Below, one piece after another: positions 59,650 through 64,000 of a stretch of DNA of 64,000 nt; the first letter of the stretch is position 1, and every line of letters starts with the position of its first letter. The stretch spans positions 3,459,001 through 3,523,000 of the forward strand of contig NZ_CP079195.1 in assembly GCF_019263805.1 (NCBI RefSeq). Direction: 5' to 3'. The stretch comes from Polaribacter sp. NJDZ03 (GTDB lineage: Bacteria > Bacteroidota > Bacteroidia > Flavobacteriales > Flavobacteriaceae). Under the pieces are notes generated by a model. It worked only from the letters and a program-made list of their open reading frames with translations. It ran no database searches and was not told the DNA's origin. The position numbers were made by a program, and so were the translations under genes.

Positions 59650-60535
59650 TCCAGTTTTATTGCAAGAAAGTGTAGATGCGTTAGCTATTAAAGAAGACGG
59701 TGTTTATGTAGATGTTACGTTTGGTGGCGGAGGACATTCAAGAGAAATTTTGAAAAGATTGGGTGCTAACGGGAAATTGTTTGGTTTTGATCAAGATCCA
59801 GATGCTTTAGGAAATGTAATTGATGATGAACGTTTTGTTTTAATACCTGAGAATTTTAGATATATATCAAGATTTTTAAGGTTTAATGGTGTTCGAAAAG
59901 TAGATGGTGTTTTGGCCGATTTAGGTGTTTCTTCTCATCAATTTGATGAAGCGGAAAGAGGTTTTTCTACTCGTTTTGATGGTGATTTAGATATGAGAAT
60001 GAATCAGAAATCTAGAACATCAGCTAAAGAGATTGTCAATTCATATTCCGAAGAAAAATTAGCGGAAATATTGTTTTTATATGGAGAGTTGAGAAATTCT
60101 AGAAATATAGCAAAAACAATTGTAGAGAAAAGACAAGAAGAGAAAATAGATACAAGTTTTCAGTTAAGAAAAGTATTACAAAAGTATTTGCCAAAAGCAA
60201 AAGAACATAAAATAATTGCACAAATATTTCAGGCAATTCGAATAGAAGTAAATGAGGAATTAGATGTTTTAAAAGAGTTTTTAGAGCAGATGCCTAATTT
60301 GTTGAAAGAAGATGGCCGATTAAGTGTAATTTCTTACCATTCTTTAGAAGATCGACTAGTGAAAAGATTTATAAGAACAGGTTTGTTTAAAGGAGAATTA
60401 GAGAAAGATGTTTTTGGTAGAAGTAATGAGCCAATGCAAAAAGTAGGGAAGTTGATTGTGCCTACGGCGCAAGAAATTAAACTAAATAATAGAGCTCGTA
60501 GTGCTAAGTTAAGGATAGCAGCTTTAAGAAAGTAA
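59636..60535 (+). CDS. rsmH: 16S rRNA m4C1402 methyltransferase
   Basis: 299 residues. NYHNPVLLQESVDAL at the start, SAM-binding YVDVTFGGGGHSREIL, DGVLADLGVSSHQFDEAERGFS (active-site D-L-G-x-S-S-x-Q) and ISYHSLEDRLVKRFI. It methylates N4 of C1402 in 16S rRNA. Formerly MraW. Start overlaps mraZ; ends 1 base before ftsL. Confidence 0.97.
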   Translation: MNYHNPVLLQESVDALAIKEDGVYVDVTFGGGGHSREILKRLGANGKLFGFDQDPDALGNVIDDERFVLIPENFRYISRFLRFNGVRKVDGVLADLGVSSHQFDEAERGFSTRFDGDLDMRMNQKSRTSAKEIVNSYSEEKLAEILFLYGELRNSRNIAKTIVEKRQEEKIDTSFQLRKVLQKYLPKAKEHKIIAQIFQAIRIEVNEELDVLKEFLEQMPNLLKEDGRLSVISYHSLEDRLVKRFIRTGLFKGELEKDVFGRSNEPMQKVGKLIVPTAQEIKLNNRARSAKLRIAALRK

Positions 60536-60536
60536 A

Positions 60537-60863
60537 ATGTCTAAAGTTAAAAAAGGAGTCTACGATTTTCTGAGAGGAAGTTTTCTTACAGATGATGCCG
60601 CTTTTAATAATTGGCGAATTATCATTTTTGTAGTTGCATTGTTGTTAATTATGATAACAAGTGCACATAGAGCAGAACGAAAAGTTATTCAGATTTCAAA
60701 GATGAATAAAGAGAAAAGAGAGTTAAGAGCAGTGTATGTGGATACTGGTACTATTTTAATGAGAATGAAAATGGAGTCGAGTATCAGAGAAAAAGCAAAA
60801 GCAAGAGGTTTAGAGCCTTTAAAATCCCCTCCCAAAAAAATAAAAGTAACCATTAAAGATTAA
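60537..60863 (+). CDS. ftsL: FtsL-like cell-division protein
   Basis: 108 residues: a 30-residue cytoplasmic part, one membrane helix (WRIIIFVVALLLIMITSAH), then a coiled-coil periplasmic segment (KVIQISKMNKEKRELRAVYV). Size, topology and position between rsmH and ftsI identify it as FtsL despite low sequence conservation. It works with FtsB/FtsQ to activate FtsWI at the septum. Confidence 0.88.
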   Translation: MSKVKKGVYDFLRGSFLTDDAAFNNWRIIIFVVALLLIMITSAHRAERKVIQISKMNKEKRELRAVYVDTGTILMRMKMESSIREKAKARGLEPLKSPPKKIKVTIKD

Positions 60864-60868
60864 TAAAA

Positions 60869-62884
60869 TTGGCAACTCAGAAAAAAAGCATACTTACCAA
60901 ATTCTACATAGTAGCTGCTTTTATGACGCTGTTTTTGTTGGCTATTGTGTTTCGTATTTTTTCCATTCAACATACGGAGGGAGATAAGTATAGAAAACTG
61001 TCAACAGAATTAACTATCAGGCAAGATACTATTTACGCTAATAAAGGAAATGTCTATGCGGCAGATGGTAATTTGTTGGCTACTTCTATGTCTAAATTTA
61101 CAATTAGAATGGATGTGGTTGTTGTAGATAGTGAGGTTTTTGAGAAAAACTTTGTAGCGCTGTCTAAGGCTCTTTCTGGTATGTTTGGTAAAACGCCTTA
61201 CTATTATCAAAATAAATTAAGAACTGCAAAAAAGAGAAGAAACAGGTATTTGTTAATTGCTAGAAATGTAGGGTATACAGATTATTTGAAGGTTAAAGAA
61301 TTTCCTATTTTTAATAAAGGTGTGTATAGCGGTGGTTTTATTGCAGAGCACAAAACGGTAAGAGCACATCCTATTGGTAAAATTGCAGAACGTACTATTG
61401 GGTATGATGATTTTAGAGGTGAAGCAGGGATAGAAGGTGCTTTTGCAGATTATATGCAAGGTCAAAATGGTTTAAGATGGAAGCAGAAAATTGCTAAAAA
61501 TCAGTGGAAACCAATAAATGATGTAAATGAAAGAGAGCCTGTTGATGGGCATGATATTATAACAACCATAGATGTTAATATTCAGGATATTACGCATCAT
61601 GCTTTGTTAGATAAGTTAGAGTATTTTGAAGCAGAACATGGTTGTGCGGTGGTTATGGAAACTGCGACTGGAGAGATTAAAGCAATTTCTAATTTAGGAA
61701 GAACTTCTAAAGGAACGTATTACGAGAAAAGAAATTATGCCGTTTGGGAAAGTCATGAGCCTGGTTCTACTTTTAAGTTAGCGAGCATGATGATTGCGTT
61801 AGATGATAAGGTTGTAGATACGTCTACGGTTATAGATACAGAAAAAGGTAGAATTTTTATAAATGGAAGAAAAGTAGAAGATTCTCATCACGGTGGTTAT
61901 GGTAAGATTTCTGTTGGACGAATTTTAGAGGTTTCTTCTAATGTTGGTGTGGTAAAAGTGATTCAGAAATATTATGATAAAAATCCTCAAAGGTTTTATG
62001 ATAAAATAGCTGAATACGGTTTTACAAAACCAATTGGTTTTCAGATAAAAGGAGAAGGGAAACCTTACATACCAAATCCAAAAGATAAAGAATGGAGTAA
62101 AATTTCATTAGAATGGATGTCTTGGGGATATGGTATTTCTATAACACCAATGCAAACGTTAATGTTTTATAATGCTATTGCAAACAATGGTGTAATGGTA
62201 AAACCAAGATTTGTAAAAGAATTAAGAAAAGAAGATAAGGTTGAAAAGGTTTTTAAAACAGAGGTTTTAAATCCGAAAATAGCTTCTGATGAGACTTTAA
62301 GTAAGTTAAAAAAGGTATTGGAAAACGTAGTGGAAAAAGGTACGGGTAGAGGTATTTATTCTCCTAATTTTTCTATGGCTGGTAAAACCGGTACTGCTAA
62401 AAAATATGTTCCTAGAACTAAAAATAGTAAAGGTGAGTGGGAAGGCGGTTTTTATTCAAGTAAACGTTATGTAGCTTCTTTTGCTGGTTTTTTTCCTGCG
62501 GATAATCCAAAATACTCTTGTATTGTAGTTATTCATGACCCAAAGAAAAAGAAAGGATATTACGGGGCAACAGTTGCTGGACCTGTTTTTAAGGAAATTG
62601 CACAGAAGATTTATACAACAACTCCTATAGATAATCAATCTGTGGATGATAAAATAGAATTTGCAGCTATAGATAAAGAGTATTTAGATTTTGATAAAGA
62701 AATAAATAAGGAGTATCAAGAGGTTCCAGATGTTAGAGGGATGTCTGGTATGGATGCTTTGGCTTTGTTAGAAAACATCGGATTAAAGGTACAGTTTACA
62801 GGTGTTGGTAAAGTGAAGTCTCAATCACTAAGAAAAGGAGAGAAATTAGTTAAAGGACGAACCATTATTTTAAAACTTTCATAA
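60869..62884 (+). CDS. ftsI: Septal peptidoglycan transpeptidase (PBP3/FtsI) with a PASTA domain
   Basis: 671 residues. N-terminal membrane helix (FYIVAAFMTLFLLAIVFRIF), the pedestal (about 55-230), then the transpeptidase with HEPGSTFKLASM (S-x-x-K), VSSNVGVVK (S-x-N) and MAGKTGTAKKY (K-T-G). A single PASTA domain (about 612-671, VPDVRGMSGMDALALLENIG) ends the protein. TTG 60869 is the only start at the expected place. Five bases after ftsL. Cross-links septal wall. Confidence 0.95.
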   Translation: MATQKKSILTKFYIVAAFMTLFLLAIVFRIFSIQHTEGDKYRKLSTELTIRQDTIYANKGNVYAADGNLLATSMSKFTIRMDVVVVDSEVFEKNFVALSKALSGMFGKTPYYYQNKLRTAKKRRNRYLLIARNVGYTDYLKVKEFPIFNKGVYSGGFIAEHKTVRAHPIGKIAERTIGYDDFRGEAGIEGAFADYMQGQNGLRWKQKIAKNQWKPINDVNEREPVDGHDIITTIDVNIQDITHHALLDKLEYFEAEHGCAVVMETATGEIKAISNLGRTSKGTYYEKRNYAVWESHEPGSTFKLASMMIALDDKVVDTSTVIDTEKGRIFINGRKVEDSHHGGYGKISVGRILEVSSNVGVVKVIQKYYDKNPQRFYDKIAEYGFTKPIGFQIKGEGKPYIPNPKDKEWSKISLEWMSWGYGISITPMQTLMFYNAIANNGVMVKPRFVKELRKEDKVEKVFKTEVLNPKIASDETLSKLKKVLENVVEKGTGRGIYSPNFSMAGKTGTAKKYVPRTKNSKGEWEGGFYSSKRYVASFAGFFPADNPKYSCIVVIHDPKKKKGYYGATVAGPVFKEIAQKIYTTTPIDNQSVDDKIEFAAIDKEYLDFDKEINKEYQEVPDVRGMSGMDALALLENIGLKVQFTGVGKVKSQSLRKGEKLVKGRTIILKLS

Positions 62885-62885
62885 A

Positions 62886-64000
62886 CTGAAGAATTTAAAA
62901 GACATATTATATCAGGTTGCTATTGATCAAGTATTTGGAGGTACAAATATTGATATAAATGCTGTTGTTTTCGATTCTAGAAAAATTGAAAAGAATGACG
63001 TTTTTATTGCTCAAAAGGGAGTTTCAGTAGATGGTCATTTATATATTGAAAAAGCCATTAGTTTAGGTGCAGTTGCAATTATTTGTGAAGATTTTCCTGC
63101 GGATAAAAAAACAGGAATTACATATATTCAGGTTGCAGATGCGAATGTTGCTTTGGCGATAATGGCGTCTAATTTTTATGAAAATCCGTCAAAAAAGATG
63201 CCTTTAGTAGGTGTTACGGGTACAAATGGAAAAACTACGATCGCATCACTTTTGTATCAATTATTTAAAAAAGCAGGTTATAAAGTAGGTTTGCTTTCAA
63301 CAGTAAAAATTTTGGTTGATGATGTTGAGTTTAAAGCAACGCATACAACTCCAGATTCTGTGACTATCAACAGTTATTTAGATAAAATGATTGATGCAGG
63401 TGTAGATTATTGTTTTATGGAAGTGAGTTCTCATGGAATTCATCAGAAAAGAACAGAGGGATTAACGTTTGCTGGTGGAATTTTTACAAACCTATCGCAC
63501 GATCATTTAGATTATCATAAAACGTTTGCAGAATACAGGGATGTAAAGAAAGTGTTTTTTGACTCATTGCCTAAATCTGCATTTGCGCTTACCAATATCG
63601 ATGATAAAAATGGCGACTTTATGTTGCAAAATACGAAAGCAAAAAAAGTGACTTATGCTTTAAAAACATTAGCAGATTATAAAGCTAAGATTTTAGAGAA
63701 GCAGTTTTCGGGTACACTTTTAAAAATAAATGAAACAGAAGTTTGGACTAAGTTAATCGGTCAGTTTAACGCATCTAACTTATTAGCAATTTTTGCAACA
63801 GCAGAATTGTTAGGATTAGAGAAATTAGAAATTTTAACAATTATCAGTCAGTTAGAAAATGTAAGTGGTCGTTTTGAGTATGTTATATCAGAAGATGGAG
63901 TTACGGCAATTGTAGATTATGCACATACGCCAGATGCTTTAAAAAATGTACTAGAAACCATTAATGATATTAGAACTGGTAATGAAAAACTGATAACAGT
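62886..64000 (+). CDS. murE: UDP-N-acetylmuramyl-tripeptide synthetase MurE (3' truncated by window end)
   Basis: The frame starts KNLKDILYQVAIDQVFGGTN right after the ftsI stop and is open to 64000 (371 codons seen of about 487 expected). Motifs: LVGVTGTNGKTTIASLLYQL (ATP loop), HTTPDSVTINS, MEVSSHGIHQKR, NLSHDHLDYHKTF (carbamylated-Lys region nearby), FNASNLLAIFA and IVDYAHTPDAL. Adds the third stem amino acid, probably meso-diaminopimelate. No ATG, GTG or TTG fits; CTG at 62886 is the inferred start, 1 base after the ftsI stop. Confidence 0.93.
   Translation, partial: MKNLKDILYQVAIDQVFGGTNIDINAVVFDSRKIEKNDVFIAQKGVSVDGHLYIEKAISLGAVAIICEDFPADKKTGITYIQVADANVALAIMASNFYENPSKKMPLVGVTGTNGKTTIASLLYQLFKKAGYKVGLLSTVKILVDDVEFKATHTTPDSVTINSYLDKMIDAGVDYCFMEVSSHGIHQKRTEGLTFAGGIFTNLSHDHLDYHKTFAEYRDVKKVFFDSLPKSAFALTNIDDKNGDFMLQNTKAKKVTYALKTLADYKAKILEKQFSGTLLKINETEVWTKLIGQFNASNLLAIFATAELLGLEKLEILTIISQLENVSGRFEYVISEDGVTAIVDYAHTPDALKNVLETINDIRTGNEKLIT

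Overview
The window is chromosomal DNA of a low-GC marine-type member of the Bacteroidota, most likely family Flavobacteriaceae (Polaribacter-like; this placement is inference). Evidence: gene families such as DUF3570, DUF4266, DUF547 and the 390-residue PurM variant; Bacteroidota -7 boxes (TAnnTTTG) instead of Shine-Dalgarno leaders; many signal peptides ending in YSQ/NAQ; lipoproteins; and palindromic repeats ending in TCGAAATGACA. No rRNA, tRNA, CRISPR array, integrase or complete insertion sequence was seen.

Layout. 1-4.0 kb: the end of a beta-propeller surface protein, purM, hsp20 and a small lipoprotein. 4.1-6.6 kb: a short accessory island of cassette-like genes (antitoxin parD with a truncated parE, a TlpA-like thioredoxin lipoprotein, a 103-residue unknown) separated by attC-like inverted repeats. 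6.9-9.5 kb: class II ribonucleotide reductase. 9.8-12.8 kb: a tight thioredoxin / ApbE / DUF4266 / DUF3570 operon. 12.9-13.7 kb: about six tandem 119-bp repeats. 13.7-17.0 kb: a tight operon of RLAN-RimK ATP-grasp ligase, GCS2 ligase and N-formylglutamate-amidohydrolase-like protein. 17.6-19.4 kb: ACC-deaminase-like PLP enzyme and a glucosaminidase-LysM lipoprotein. 19.4-25.4 kb: HAD phosphatase, LacI regulator, three glycosyltransferases and a MORN-type protein. 25.6-34.3 kb: polyferredoxin plus FAD oxidoreductase, outer-membrane barrel, GH113-like lipoprotein, universal stress protein, a duplicated lipoprotein and an Omp85-like barrel. 34.4-39.3 kb: phosphoesterase, sterol desaturase, purine nucleoside phosphorylase, TIGR04282 transferase, rhodanese and DUF547 (resembling part of an arsenosugar locus). 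39.6-47.4 kb: fabD, hydrolase, two HxlR regulators, azoreductase and an M16 peptidase. 47.9-51.6 kb: NlpC/P60-like hydrolase, unknowns, another attC-flanked cassette, and a radical-SAM gene with a decayed partial copy of its 3' end. 51.7-59 kb: galE, DegT aminotransferase, penicillin acylase family, repeats, rluA-type synthase, engB and an alpha/beta hydrolase. 59.1-64 kb: start of the division and cell-wall cluster mraZ-rsmH-ftsL-ftsI-murE, with putative MraZ boxes in front.

The most unusual items are the attC-like sites flanking single genes in a genome window with no integrase, the DUF4266 lipoprotein with an invariant-looking GGGCGCN tail in an ApbE/thioredoxin operon, the RimK/GCS2/amidohydrolase operon of unknown product, and a pair of long structured intergenic elements at 35.1 and 39.5 kb. 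All functional calls come from reading motifs; no database search was run.
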